A stretch of DNA of 39,853 nt, taken from assembly GCA_016933195.1 (NCBI GenBank), contig JAFGBN010000107.1, positions 1-39,853 of the forward strand, written 5' to 3'. Both the position numbers and the translations under genes were made by a program. This document shows, piece after piece, positions 23,376 to 32,457 of the stretch (within the stretch, counting starts at the first letter, position 1; the number at the start of each line of letters is the position of its first letter). The DNA comes from Dehalococcoidia bacterium (GTDB lineage Bacteria > Chloroflexota > Dehalococcoidia > GIF9 > AB-539-J10). The notes beneath the pieces were generated by a model. That model was not told the DNA's origin and did not search any database. It saw only the letters and a program-made list of their open reading frames with translations.

Positions 23376-25586
23376 TTAGATTAATAGCTGTTTAAGGCCA
23401 TAGCGCCAGGCCTTTTCTACTTTGGCCAGAGGTAAATCAATGTAACCTTTCACTGATAGGCGCTTGCCTCCAACTTTCCCCAGCCATGTTAATGGCACTC
23501 GCCACCTTCCAGCTATTCGGTTCAATTTAGTTACTGAATTAGGTGGTATTGTTACCACAATCTGTGACTGGTGCTCCCCGAAGAGCGCAGAATCCACTCT
23601 CCCTGATATTTTCCAGTCTTCACCCTTAAAACCAATGCTGCCAGCGACACAACTTTCGGCAATGGCTACTGCCAGACCACCCTCAGAGCAATCATGGGCT
23701 GATTTGACAACTCCACGCTTTATGGCCTCTAGGCAGCACCGCTGGACCCTTTTTTCCAGGTTCAAATCAATAGTGAGCTTACCTCTTACCAGACCGTGTA
23801 TCAGCTCCAGATATTCGCTGCCACAAAGAGACTCTTTGCCGTCACCCGGGGTAGAGCCTAGCAGAGCCACTAAATCGCCTTCATCTTTGAAGGACATTGT
23901 ACAGTGCCTGTTGATATCGTCTATAATCCCTACCATACCCACAACCGGAGTGGGGTAGATAGCTTCACCTTTGGTTTCATTATAAAGGCTAACATTGCCA
24001 CTTATAACAGGGGTTTGCAGTTCGCGACAGGCCCGGGCCATGCCTTTAATGCATTCCTTAAGTTGGTAGTAGACATCTTCTTTTTCGGGATTGCCAAAGT
24101 TGATACAATCGGTGATAGCTAAAGGTTCAGCACCACTGCAGACCAGGTTACGGGCAGCCTCTGCTACAGCGATGACGCCGCCTAAATAAGGGTCGAGGTA
24201 GCAGTATCGTCCATTGCCGTCGCTAGTTAACGAAATACCTTTCGTAGTGCCCTTAACGCGTAAAACCGCGGCGTCACTGCCGGGAACAACCACAGTATTA
24301 TCCAGCACTTGATGGTCGTACTGTCGGTAAATCCACTCCTTGCTGGCAATATTAGGGGAAGCCAGCAGGCGAAGTAGGATGGAGTTACATTGTCTTAACT
24401 TAATATCAGGGACATCGCACATGTCAAAGGACTGAAGTTCTCCAAGCCATGCTGGCTTTCTGCTTCGTGGCCGATAAAGAGGTGGAGAAACTAATAAATT
24501 CACCGGGGCTTCAGCGACAACTTCTTCTCCTTCCTTAATCACGGCTAGGCCAGTGTCGGTAACCTGGCCAATAATATCGGAGTGGAGTTCCCAGTGGTCG
24601 AGCAAGCTTTTTACCTTATCCTCATAGCCCTTCTTTACAATCACCAACATCCTCTCCTGTGATTCTGAGAGCATCACTTCGTAAGGAGTCATGTTCTCTT
24701 CACGGCGAGGCACCTTATTCACATCTATTTCCACCCCTCCTCCACCTCTAGCAACAGATTCTACAGCAGCACTGGTCAGCCCAGCAGCTCCCAAATCTTG
24801 CATGCCCACAATCCAATCAGTCTGGCTAAGTTCAAGGCATGCCTCCATAAGTAATTTCTCCAGAAAAGGGTTGCCCACTTGGACTGTCGGCCTTAGCTCC
24901 AGTTCTTCCTCGAAAGCCCGCGAGGCCAAGCCTGAAGCACCGTAAATCCCATCACGACCGGTATCGGCTCCCACTAACATTAGTGGGCTACCTGCACCAC
25001 TGGCCTGGGCTCCAACCAGCTTATCTTTCTCTGCAATACCCAAACACAGGGCATTAACCAGCAAGTTGGACGAGTAACAATCGGCAAAAAATGTTTCCCC
25101 ACCAACATCGGGTATTCCCAAACAGTTTCCATAGCCTGCAATACCTCCGACAACTCCGTTAAATAAATAGCGATTGCGGGGTTGGGTTAAAGGGCCAAAC
25201 CGAAGGGAGTTGAGCAATGCTATGGGTCTGGCGCCCATGGTGAATATATCGCGTACAATGCCACCTACGCCGGTAGCTGCCCCTTGGTAGGGCTCAATTA
25301 CCGAAGGATGGTTATGAGATTCCATTTTCATCACCACTGCCTGCCCGTTGCCGATATCCACTGCCCCGGCATTCTCCTCTCCAGGGCCAACCAAGACACG
25401 CTTACTTCGGGAGGGCAAAAGCTTGAGTAGAGACTTGGAATGTTTGTAACCACAGTGCTCACTCCATAAGGAGCCGAACATGGCCAACTCCACCTCGGTG
25501 GGCTCTCTCCCTAACTGCTGGACGATGAGCTCATACTCTTTTTCGCTTAAAGCAACTTTATCCAGAGCTTCTTTGGAAATATTCAA
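23376..25586 (-). CDS. purL: Phosphoribosylformylglycinamidine synthase, PurL subunit
   Basis: The 736-residue 'small' PurL, which converts FGAR to FGAM with ATP and ammonia delivered by PurQ. Motifs include [16 protein letters not shown] near the N terminus, [40 protein letters not shown], a second half with [18 protein letters not shown], and [14 protein letters not shown] near the end. Length fits the small form, which also needs PurS. No purS is next to purQ here. The first 29 bases overlap the end of purQ, an arrangement that suggests translational coupling. Confidence 0.96.
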   Translation of the reverse strand: MNISKEALDKVALSEKEYELIVQQLGREPTEVELAMFGSLWSEHCGYKHSKSLLKLLPSRSKRVLVGPGEENAGAVDIGNGQAVVMKMESHNHPSVIEPYQGAATGVGGIVRDIFTMGARPIALLNSLRFGPLTQPRNRYLFNGVVGGIAGYGNCLGIPDVGGETFFADCYSSNLLVNALCLGIAEKDKLVGAQASGAGSPLMLVGADTGRDGIYGASGLASRAFEEELELRPTVQVGNPFLEKLLMEACLELSQTDWIVGMQDLGAAGLTSAAVESVARGGGGVEIDVNKVPRREENMTPYEVMLSESQERMLVIVKKGYEDKVKSLLDHWELHSDIIGQVTDTGLAVIKEGEEVVAEAPVNLLVSPPLYRPRSRKPAWLGELQSFDMCDVPDIKLRQCNSILLRLLASPNIASKEWIYRQYDHQVLDNTVVVPGSDAAVLRVKGTTKGISLTSDGNGRYCYLDPYLGGVIAVAEAARNLVCSGAEPLAITDCINFGNPEKEDVYYQLKECIKGMARACRELQTPVISGNVSLYNETKGEAIYPTPVVGMVGIIDDINRHCTMSFKDEGDLVALLGSTPGDGKESLCGSEYLELIHGLVRGKLTIDLNLEKRVQRCCLEAIKRGVVKSAHDCSEGGLAVAIAESCVAGSIGFKGEDWKISGRVDSALFGEHQSQIVVTIPPNSVTKLNRIAGRWRVPLTWLGKVGGKRLSVKGYIDLPLAKVEKAWRYGLKQLLI

Positions 25587-26265
25587 TAATCGACTCCCAA
25601 ATCAAATTGCCATCTATACTACCAAGAAGTAATTCACAGGCTCGTTCAGGATGAGGCATCATGCCCAATACATTGCCCTCTTTGTTTACAATGCCGGCAA
25701 TATTATATAAGGAACCGTTGGGGTTGGCCTCCTCGGTGATCTTGCCTGAAGGAGTGGAATAGCGAAAAATAACCTGATGATTACCTTCCAGTTTCTCTAT
25801 AGTAGCCTCATCAGCGTAGTAATTGCCTTCGTAATGGGAAATAGGAATTTTCAAAACTTGCCCTTTCTCGCACCTGGAAGTAAAAGACGAAGAATTGTCC
25901 TCCACTCTAAGATTGACCCATTGACAGCGATATTGCAGATGGCTGCTGGGCAATAATATTCCAGGTAGAAGCCCAGCTTCGCAAAGAATCTGAAAACCGT
26001 TGCAAATGCCAATAACCAGTCCTCCATCATGAGCAAATTGCTCCACCGTTGTCATGATAGGAGAAAAACGAGCTATAGCTCCTACCCTGAGGTAATCACC
26101 GTAGGAAAATCCCCCGGGGAGGATGATGCAGTCATAGCCAGATAATTTAGTCTCCTTATGCCAGATGTAACTAACTTCTTGTCCCAGCACATCATGAAGA
26201 GCATAGTGGCAATCCCGCTCACTCCAAGTGCCGGGGAAAATAATAATTCCGAATCTCATACTCAA
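25558..26265 (-). CDS. purQ: Phosphoribosylformylglycinamidine synthase, glutamine amidotransferase subunit
   Basis: A 235-residue class I glutaminase that feeds ammonia to PurL. The nucleophile Cys is in [15 protein letters not shown] near residue 93, and the His-Glu pair in [10 protein letters not shown] near the C terminus. [18 protein letters not shown] is the usual oxyanion region. The start is either the ATG at 26265 or the next one two codons in (MRFGIIIF), which matches family N termini better; no clear ribosome site decides it. First gene of purQ-purL-DUF1015. Confidence 0.95.
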   Translation of the reverse strand: MSMRFGIIIFPGTWSERDCHYALHDVLGQEVSYIWHKETKLSGYDCIILPGGFSYGDYLRVGAIARFSPIMTTVEQFAHDGGLVIGICNGFQILCEAGLLPGILLPSSHLQYRCQWVNLRVEDNSSSFTSRCEKGQVLKIPISHYEGNYYADEATIEKLEGNHQVIFRYSTPSGKITEEANPNGSLYNIAGIVNKEGNVLGMMPHPERACELLLGSIDGNLIWESIIEYFQRSSG

Positions 26266-26493
26266 ATAAAAAGGATGGCAGCATTATTTTACCACCCTTA
26301 TGCCATTAAGTTACTAATTTAAAAGTACCGTAAGCCAATATCCAGGTTTGTTCATGAGGTGTGCGGCTGGCGATTCAAGCCGGGGGGTGGCTTGTGAAAT
26401 TGAGGGTTGTGATTGTTTAAGGCAGAGGAGAAGGAAGAGAATTGCCATAACCCCCATAACCTCTGAAATATTTTCTAACTTGCCTTTATGAAT

Positions 26494-26943
26494 TCAAATA
26501 GCAGCAAGCAGTTGCGCAACTATGTCGCTTACTTCTTTGCCATCAGCTTTGCCCTTAAGCTGCGGCATAAGCTGAGACATGACTCTGCCTTTGTCATTCG
26601 GTCCTTTAGCTCCGACCTCAGTGATTACTTGCTGTGCTGCAGCCAGAATTTCCTCATGACTCATTTGTTTAGGAAGATAGTTCATGAGAATGCCCAATTC
26701 TGCTTCTTCCTTGGCCACAAGGTCACTGCGGTTCCCTTGCTTAAAAGCCTCGATGCTCTCTCGATGGCGCTTTACTTGCTTAGTAATGATATCGAGCACT
26801 TTATTATCATCGGCGGGCTTTTGCTGAGCAATTTCGGCATTCTTTATATCGGAAAGCAGCAGTCTTAGTATAGAAATTTGGGTTCTCTCTTGCTGCTTAA
26901 GCGCCTTCTGCAGTGCTTCTCTTATGTTGTCCCTCAGCGCCAT
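26494..26943 (-). CDS. yqeY: GatB/YqeY domain protein
   Basis: A 149-residue YqeY-type protein. It is helical throughout, with LRDNIREALQKALKQQERTQISILRLLLSDIKNAEI, then KRHRESIEAFKQGNRSDL and YLPKQMSHEEILAA, all standard. The fold is like the tail of GatB and binds tRNA-like RNA, but the exact role is unknown. It starts five bases after the rpsU stop, the usual rpsU-yqeY pairing, and must be driven by the rpsU promoter. The ATG lies just after the rpsU stop, so coupling is likely. Confidence 0.93.
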   Translation of the reverse strand: MALRDNIREALQKALKQQERTQISILRLLLSDIKNAEIAQQKPADDNKVLDIITKQVKRHRESIEAFKQGNRSDLVAKEEAELGILMNYLPKQMSHEEILAAAQQVITEVGAKGPNDKGRVMSQLMPQLKGKADGKEVSDIVAQLLAAI

Positions 26944-26948
26944 TTTAG

Positions 26949-27125
26949 CTACCTGGAACTCTTCCGCCTCTTGGCTGCCTCTTTTTTCTTCCGTTCCTCA
27001 CTGGGTTTCTCATAAAATCTGCGCCGGCGAACTTCAGCTAAAATACGAGCCTCCTGCACCCGCTTATTGAATCTGCGCAGTAGACTCTCGAAACTCTCTC
27101 CTGAACCAAGTCTCACATCAGCCAT
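26949..27125 (-). CDS. rpsU: Small ribosomal subunit protein bS21
   Basis: Missed by the ORF track because it is only 58 residues. The sequence reads [20 protein letters not shown], then [20 protein letters not shown] with a basic tail ([17 protein letters not shown]). This is clearly bS21, a basic protein near the anti-Shine-Dalgarno end of 16S rRNA. It has no visible Shine-Dalgarno, and its predicted -10 lies only 15 bases before the ATG, so the mRNA should have a leader of about 9 bases. yqeY follows at once. Confidence 0.95.
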   Translation of the reverse strand: MADVRLGSGESFESLLRRFNKRVQEARILAEVRRRRFYEKPSEERKKKEAAKRRKSSR

Positions 27126-27140
27126 AACTTAAAACAAGGT

Positions 27141-27169
27141 ATTCTATCTTCATTGCTCAGCCTTGTCAA
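27141..27169 (-). promoter_or_regulatory. Strong predicted promoter of rpsU-yqeY
   Basis: On the minus strand, consensus TTGACA (27164-27169), 17 bases, TAGAAT (27141-27146; 5/6). The rpsU ATG follows 15 bases after the -10, so transcription should start about 8-10 bases before it. This is among the best promoter matches in the window. Confidence 0.65.
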
Positions 27170-27469
27170 TAATGTATGGGCTCCTGTCAAATTATGTGGA
27201 AACAAACACGAGGCAAAACAAATCCTAGAAACTGCCCTCGGATTAGGTAGATTAATGGCAGGCATGTTACTAATCAGGCGAATGAGTACATTACGTTGAC
27301 GGGATTTTATTCATTGTGATAATCTCTGTTTTGGGAGGGAGGAAGGATGGACTGCTGGTTCTACATGAGCATCGCTTCTGTAAGTGACGCAAAAAAATCA
27401 CGACGAATTCCCGGGAACAATAAACAGATAGCGTGGGTACTTACTCGGAGTATTTAACAAGGAGGGGTT
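27170..27469. other. Divergent intergenic region between rpsU and the dehydratase gene
   Basis: About 300 bases between divergent promoters. It contains the plus-strand promoter at 27296..27323 and a predicted leader of about 140 bases before the dehydratase ATG, ending with AAGGAGGGG. I see no known riboswitch or leader peptide in it. Confidence 0.5.
27296..27323 (+). promoter_or_regulatory. Predicted promoter of 4-hydroxybutyryl-CoA dehydratase gene
   Basis: TTGACG (27296-27301), 16 bases, GATAAT (27318-27323). Both hexamers match 5/6. The start codon is about 147 bases downstream, leaving a long leader. Confidence 0.55.
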
Positions 27470-29002
27470 ATGCTAAGGACAGCTAAAGAATATATAGATA
27501 GCCTGCGTGAACTCAAAGAGAACCTCTATTTACTTGGAGAGAAGGTAGATAATTGGGTTGATAATCCTATCATCAGGCCATCAATTAATGCTGTAGCAAT
27601 GTCCTACAAGCTTGCTCATGAACCTGAGACCAGGGACTTAGCAGTTACAAAATCCATGTTAACAGGGAAGGAAGTGAATAGATTCAACGCGCTTTACAAA
27701 AGCCCTGAGGACATGGTCAAGAAAGTGAAGTTACAGAAGGTATTAGGCCAGAGGACAGCCTGTTGTTTCCAAAGATGTGTGGGCATGGACGCGATTAATG
27801 CCGTTTTCAGCACCACTTATGAAATTGACGAGAAATATGGAACGGAATACCACAAGAGATTTAGAAAATGGCTGGAGTATGCTCAAGAGAATGACATTTG
27901 TATCCAGGGCGCCATGACTGATACTAAGGGCCACCGAGGGGTACCCCCATCTAAACAGGCTGACCCTGATATGTTTGTACATGTAGTAGAGCGGAGGAAT
28001 GACGGGATTGTAATAAGAGGAGCGAAGGCAAGCCAGACAGGAACTGTGAATTCACACGAAATGCTCGTGATGCCAACCCTTAATATGCGAGAGGGTGACG
28101 AGGATTATTCAGTAAGCTGTGCTGTACCTGTAGATGCCCCAGGAGTAATTCTCATCTACGGAAGACAATCCTGCGATACTCGCAAGCTTGAGGAAGGTGA
28201 TATTGATGTTGGCAACTACAACTTCGGAGGACAGGAAACACTGACTATTTACGATAATGTTTTCGTGCCCTGGGATAGAGTTTTTATGTGTGGAGAAAAG
28301 GAATTTGCCATCATGCTGGTGGAGAGGTTTGCTTCTTACCATCGGCAGAGTTACGGTGGTTGCAAGGCAGGAATTGCCGATGTGCTCATTGGTGCAACAG
28401 CCTCGATGGCTGATTATAACGGAGTGCGCAGAGCTCCTCATATCAGGGAGAAAATCGGTGAGATGATTCATCTCGCGCAGACAGTACATGCCTGCGGGCT
28501 AGCCTCCGCCTACGAGGGATGGAAGACTAAAGCCGGTAATTACCAGAGCGACATACTTATATCCAATGTATGCAAGCACAACGTGACCAGATTTCCTTAT
28601 GAGCTTACTAGGCTTGCCGAGGATATAGCTGGCGGCATCTTAGTAACAACACCTGCCGAGAAGGATTTCAAGCATCCTGTGATAGGAAAGTATGTTGACA
28701 AGTATTTAAAAGGAGTTCCTGATGTCCCTACAGAGGACCGATATCGTATGTTAACACTGATTCATGCTATGTCCTTTGGTCAAATTGCTCCTAGTTACCA
28801 TACGGAATCAATGCATGGAGCTGGATCACCTCAAGCACAAAAGATCATGATTGATCGTGAAACAGATATGGACCTTAAGCAAAGCCTTGCACGTAGCCTG
28901 GCTGGCGTTGATGAGAGAGAGGATGTGTTGGATTCAAATTCAAAAGGTGGTTGGAAGAAGACCACCGAGTTAGATTCTGACACCTGGCCAAGAAGCAAGT
29001 AA
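27470..29002 (+). CDS. abfD: 4-hydroxybutyryl-CoA dehydratase / vinylacetyl-CoA isomerase
   Basis: A 510-residue enzyme that converts 4-hydroxybutyryl-CoA to crotonyl-CoA using FAD and a 4Fe-4S cluster. The known iron ligands of Clostridium AbfD (Cys99, Cys103, His292, Cys299) are all present: CCFQRCVGMDA places Cys at 99 and 103, and HRQSYGGCKAG places His at 291 and Cys at 298. This pattern distinguishes it from the related flavin hydroxylases (HpaB), which lack the cluster. GVPPSKQADPD and ASQTGTVNSHEM also fit. AAGGAGGGG precedes the ATG. A normal-length family member is about 490 residues, and the extra is at the C terminus. The next gene, an iron alcohol dehydrogenase, fits 4-hydroxybutyrate metabolism. 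The direction of flux is not known. Confidence 0.92.
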   Translation: MLRTAKEYIDSLRELKENLYLLGEKVDNWVDNPIIRPSINAVAMSYKLAHEPETRDLAVTKSMLTGKEVNRFNALYKSPEDMVKKVKLQKVLGQRTACCFQRCVGMDAINAVFSTTYEIDEKYGTEYHKRFRKWLEYAQENDICIQGAMTDTKGHRGVPPSKQADPDMFVHVVERRNDGIVIRGAKASQTGTVNSHEMLVMPTLNMREGDEDYSVSCAVPVDAPGVILIYGRQSCDTRKLEEGDIDVGNYNFGGQETLTIYDNVFVPWDRVFMCGEKEFAIMLVERFASYHRQSYGGCKAGIADVLIGATASMADYNGVRRAPHIREKIGEMIHLAQTVHACGLASAYEGWKTKAGNYQSDILISNVCKHNVTRFPYELTRLAEDIAGGILVTTPAEKDFKHPVIGKYVDKYLKGVPDVPTEDRYRMLTLIHAMSFGQIAPSYHTESMHGAGSPQAQKIMIDRETDMDLKQSLARSLAGVDEREDVLDSNSKGGWKKTTELDSDTWPRSK

Positions 29003-29096
29003 GATTAAGTGGAGACGTACTCTTAATTTGAGCAACGAGAAGATTGTGGCGAGCAAATTCAGGCATCAAATTTAGAGAGAAGGGAGAACGACGAAA

Positions 29097-30275
29097 ATGA
29101 TGAGACGGTTTTTTGCCCCGAGGGAGATAGATTATGACTGGGGTGCCTTGGAAGCACTGAAAAGAGTTAGCGGGAAAAAGGCGCTTATTGTTACCGGTCC
29201 TCTGGTGCAAAAGTTGGGGCATATAGCAAGGGTGGAGGCAATGCTTAAGGCAAATGAGATTGAGACCAGTGTATTCAATGAAACTGAAGCTGACCCTTCA
29301 GGAGAGACTGTTATTAAGATAGCTACCTTGGCAAACGAGTTTCAGCCAGATTTATTCATTGTGGTGGGTGGAGGTTCCCCTATTGATGCGAGTAAAGCCG
29401 CTTGGGCTTTCTATGAAAACCCGAAGCTTGCTACTATGCCATTGCGGGATGTTCCAAGAGCATTGCGTCGCACTTCTTTTCGTCAAAAGGCGAGATTGAT
29501 AGCTATCCCCACCACTAGTGGTACAGGGTCCGAGGTTACTAGCGCGGCGCTGATTACAGACCGCCAGGCTGACCCACCGGTTAAAGTTTTCCTTATGTCA
29601 GCCGATATGGCTCCTGATATTGCTATTATCGACCCTGAGCTTGCCTTCACCATGCCTCCCAGTGTTACAGCTAACACTGGATGTGATGCGCTGGTTCATT
29701 CCGTGGAATGCTTTTTGCTCACCCCTCCATCGGATATCGTTGACGGGCTAGCAACAAAAGCAGCCAACACCATTTTGACCTGGCTACCCAAGGCAGTTGC
29801 CAATGGTAAGGATAGAGCCGCTCGAGAAAAGATGCATACGGCTGCCACTATGGCAGGCTTGGCTTTCTCAAACGGACGCTTGGATTTAGTTCACTCCTGT
29901 GCACATCAAATAGAGGTTGCCTTTGATATTCCACACGGCCGAGCCTGTGCTCTTATGCTAAACCATGTGCTAGCCTATCTTTTCCCCTTTGTAGCAGCTC
30001 GAGCAGGTGAGCTGGCAGCAGCACTCGGTTTCCAAGCTGTCAGCGAGAAAGAGGCAATGGAAAAGCTGATAGCAGCGATCGAGCAGCTTAAAAAAGATGT
30101 AGGCATACCGGCTTCAATAAAGGGAATAGGCACCGTTGACGAAGCAAATTTCAGGGCTAAGTTGAACAAGATGGCAGCAAATACCCTCGCCAGCTGTGCA
30201 GCAGGACCGACGCCAACGGACGTGAAGCGCCTGTTTTTAAAAGCATGGGAGGGAGCTCCAGTTGAAGTAGTCTAG
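29097..30275 (+). CDS. Iron-containing alcohol dehydrogenase, likely 4-hydroxybutyrate dehydrogenase
   Basis: A 392-residue group III alcohol dehydrogenase. The nucleotide-binding motif is VVGGGSPIDASKA near residue 93, followed by AIPTTSGTGSEVTS. Iron ligands fit by position and spacing: Asp197 and His201 in GCDALVHSVE, His266 in LVHSCAHQ and His280 in DIPHGRACA (the usual D-x3-H-x64-H-x13-H). Substrate is suggested by the neighbour 4-hydroxybutyryl-CoA dehydratase: interconversion of 4-hydroxybutyrate and succinate semialdehyde. Other short alcohols remain possible. Two ATGs stand in tandem (29097, 29100), with AAGGGAG upstream. Confidence 0.85.
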   Translation: MMRRFFAPREIDYDWGALEALKRVSGKKALIVTGPLVQKLGHIARVEAMLKANEIETSVFNETEADPSGETVIKIATLANEFQPDLFIVVGGGSPIDASKAAWAFYENPKLATMPLRDVPRALRRTSFRQKARLIAIPTTSGTGSEVTSAALITDRQADPPVKVFLMSADMAPDIAIIDPELAFTMPPSVTANTGCDALVHSVECFLLTPPSDIVDGLATKAANTILTWLPKAVANGKDRAAREKMHTAATMAGLAFSNGRLDLVHSCAHQIEVAFDIPHGRACALMLNHVLAYLFPFVAARAGELAAALGFQAVSEKEAMEKLIAAIEQLKKDVGIPASIKGIGTVDEANFRAKLNKMAANTLASCAAGPTPTDVKRLFLKAWEGAPVEVV

Positions 30276-30335
30276 CCCAATATAGATTCAGGCGGAGACT
30301 ACAAATTATAAGTGGATATTTAGGTGATGTTGAGG

Positions 30336-30363
30336 TTGACAGCCTTAATTTATTTAAAATAAT
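30336..30363 (+). promoter_or_regulatory. Predicted promoter of the HdrD-like gene
   Basis: Consensus TTGACA (30336-30341), 16 bases, AATAAT (30358-30363; 5/6). The start codon is 23 bases beyond the -10, leaving a short leader that carries AAGGAGG. The gene can thus be transcribed apart from the dehydrogenase. Confidence 0.5.
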
Positions 30364-30385
30364 GTCTTAAGGAGGTTAAGGGAAA

Positions 30386-31399
30386 ATGTGGCATCCAGAA
30401 AGGTGTGACCTATGTGGTGAATGCTTGGAAGCATGCCAATATGTTAATTACGACAGTGAAAAAGCCATAGCGGAAATAAAAGCCCTTATGGAAGGGAAAA
30501 AGACAGATATCTTGAAGGACTGTGTGACCTGCATGGCCTGCAATGAGTATTGCGCGGATGTAAAGGGAAACGCAGCTAATCCTTTTGACCGCATCGCTGA
30601 ACTTCATGAAAAGACGGGTATTCAGCATGTACCACCAGCAATAGTTAATTTTCTAAATGGCTCAGTTATGCGCAGCGAACTAATTAAAGGAGATCCTGAC
30701 AAGCCTGTTATGTCTATTTGCGTGCAGGAAGCTATGCTTCCTGCCAGAGCCCTTGAGAGCCAGATGTTTGACGGCTTGACCATAGCTAAAGGGGGGAAAT
30801 ACTTCTGCTTTTTTGCTCAGTTACATGTGGGTAAGGAGAGCATCACGAGGGAGAACATGCCAACTTTTGTGAACGCTGTAGCCAGCCTGGGGGCTAAGGA
30901 GGTAATCTTTTTACATGATGAGTGCCATGTTGCAGCAACTAAAATTGCGCCAGACTATGGCATTGAGGTGCCTTTTAAGTCTATCCACATTATCGAATAT
31001 ATGTTGAACTATCTTAAGGAACACCGGAATAATATTACCAAAATCAATAAAAAGATTGCCTGTCATCGCAACTGCTCATCACGATACATCTCGGCGGAGA
31101 TAGAACCCATGCTGGATGAGCTCTTTGAATTGGTCGGTGTGGAGCGAGTAGCCAGGAAGTACGACCGTGATAAAGGACTTTGTTGCACCTTTGCGTTTGG
31201 CCCTCTTATGCCTAAGAAGGCTGAGGAGGTGCGCGAGATGAATATTGCCGATGCCAAAGAGCATGGAGCTGATGCCATGGTATTTGTCTGCCCTTGGTGC
31301 TGGCGTACTCTAGCCGGAGAATGCGAAGAGCATGGCTTATCACCAATTTTCATAACTGACCTCTGTCGCATGGCTCTAGGTGAAAAGAAACTTTCCTAG
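30386..31399 (+). CDS. HdrD-like Fe-S oxidoreductase (ferredoxin plus CCG domains)
   Basis: A 337-residue protein with two N-terminal 4Fe-4S motifs, CDLCGECLEACQ near residue 7 and CVTCMACNEYC near residue 46. A C-terminal region follows with cysteine-rich CCG-type motifs (ACHRNCSSRY, KGLCCTFAFG and VFVCPWCWRTL). This matches the layout of HdrD/GlpC-type subunits, in which CCG domains can hold noncubane 4Fe-4S clusters. No HdrB/HdrA neighbour is present. It sits between an alcohol dehydrogenase and a FAH-family gene, so an electron-transfer role to acyl-CoA or fatty-acid metabolism is plausible but inferred. AAGGAGG supports the ATG. Confidence 0.88.
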   Translation: MWHPERCDLCGECLEACQYVNYDSEKAIAEIKALMEGKKTDILKDCVTCMACNEYCADVKGNAANPFDRIAELHEKTGIQHVPPAIVNFLNGSVMRSELIKGDPDKPVMSICVQEAMLPARALESQMFDGLTIAKGGKYFCFFAQLHVGKESITRENMPTFVNAVASLGAKEVIFLHDECHVAATKIAPDYGIEVPFKSIHIIEYMLNYLKEHRNNITKINKKIACHRNCSSRYISAEIEPMLDELFELVGVERVARKYDRDKGLCCTFAFGPLMPKKAEEVREMNIADAKEHGADAMVFVCPWCWRTLAGECEEHGLSPIFITDLCRMALGEKKLS

Positions 31400-31575
31400 C
31401 AGGCTTTAGGAACGTCAATATTAACTGGAACCTTATATAGGAGCCGTGGGCGGATTGAGTGCGGTTAATATGGAACTTAAGAGACTTTGCCTGAGGTGCT
31501 GTGGTACGAGGTTGAACTAGAGTATCTCACTGCATGAAGCCAGATGATAGAAAGACTAGTGAAAAAGGAGGAAAT

Positions 31576-32340
31576 ATGAAAATTGCGCGTTTTCAGTGGC
31601 AGGGCAAGGTGCGCTGGGGCATCCTCGAGAATAATACAATATTCTCATTGGCTGGGAACCTTTACAGCGAATTCGAGAAGGGGAAAGAGCTGTGCCAGCT
31701 CAAGGATGTCAGGTTGCTGGCGCCGGCAGAGCCCAGCATAACAGTGGCTTGTGGGATGAACTATATGGACCATATCAAGGAGAGGGGCATGCCTGTACCC
31801 CAGGAGCCAGCACTGTTCTTCAAGCCAGTCAACACTGTAATCGGCCCCGAGGATGATATTGTCTATCCGGCTGTGGCGCAAGACCTTCGCTGCGAGGCAG
31901 AGCTTTGTTGCATCATAAAGCAGGAGGCCAAGAATGTTCCCGAGGAGAAAGCCCTGAGCTATGTTTTGGGCTACACCTGTGGTAACGACCTCACGCTTAT
32001 GGATTTGCTCGAAAAAGATGGGCGCCCCACCAGAGCCAAAGGTTTTGATACTTCAGGGCCATTGGGGCCATTCCTCGTCACTGACGTCAATCCTCACAAC
32101 CTCACCATCAAAGGCAGAGTAAACGGCGAAACAATACAGGACAGTAATACCAATCTCATGCTATTCAACATTGAGAAGCTCATCAGCCACATCTCAGCCT
32201 TTCTAACTCTTCGCCCCGGGGATGTGGTCTGGACGGGAACCCCAAAGGGAGGATCCCATCCGGTCAAAACAGGTGACATAATAGAGGTTGAGATTGAAGG
32301 CATTGGCGTTCTCAGAAACAAGGTCGTGGCTCCGAACTAG
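31576..32340 (+). CDS. Fumarylacetoacetate hydrolase family protein
   Basis: The track starts at 31534, but the ATG at 31576 (MKIARFQWQGK) has AAGGAGG six bases upstream and fits the family, giving 254 residues. The FAH fold signature is clear: CGMNYMDHIKERG, metal ligands in the CEAEL stretch, and GNDLTLMDLL with the catalytic-region Asp. The end has GDVVWTGTPKGGSHPV, the standard late motif. Members hydrolyse, decarboxylate or tautomerise beta-keto acids, such as oxaloacetate decarboxylases or acylpyruvases. The exact substrate is unknown. It lies in the 4-hydroxybutyrate cluster. Confidence 0.88.
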   Translation: MKIARFQWQGKVRWGILENNTIFSLAGNLYSEFEKGKELCQLKDVRLLAPAEPSITVACGMNYMDHIKERGMPVPQEPALFFKPVNTVIGPEDDIVYPAVAQDLRCEAELCCIIKQEAKNVPEEKALSYVLGYTCGNDLTLMDLLEKDGRPTRAKGFDTSGPLGPFLVTDVNPHNLTIKGRVNGETIQDSNTNLMLFNIEKLISHISAFLTLRPGDVVWTGTPKGGSHPVKTGDIIEVEIEGIGVLRNKVVAPN

Positions 32341-32457
32341 GCCCGCGGCGGGGAAAACGGGGAAAACTAGATAACTTAGCTGTGTGAGGGTTATTGTTGG
32401 ACAAGAAGCCATTTTGTTGTCTTGAAGGGACACATGAATTAAGATAAAGCTTGAACC

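Noticed and set aside
27324-27469. Long leader before the dehydratase gene considered as a riboswitch
   Set aside because: I could not find the conserved core of any riboswitch class I know in it.
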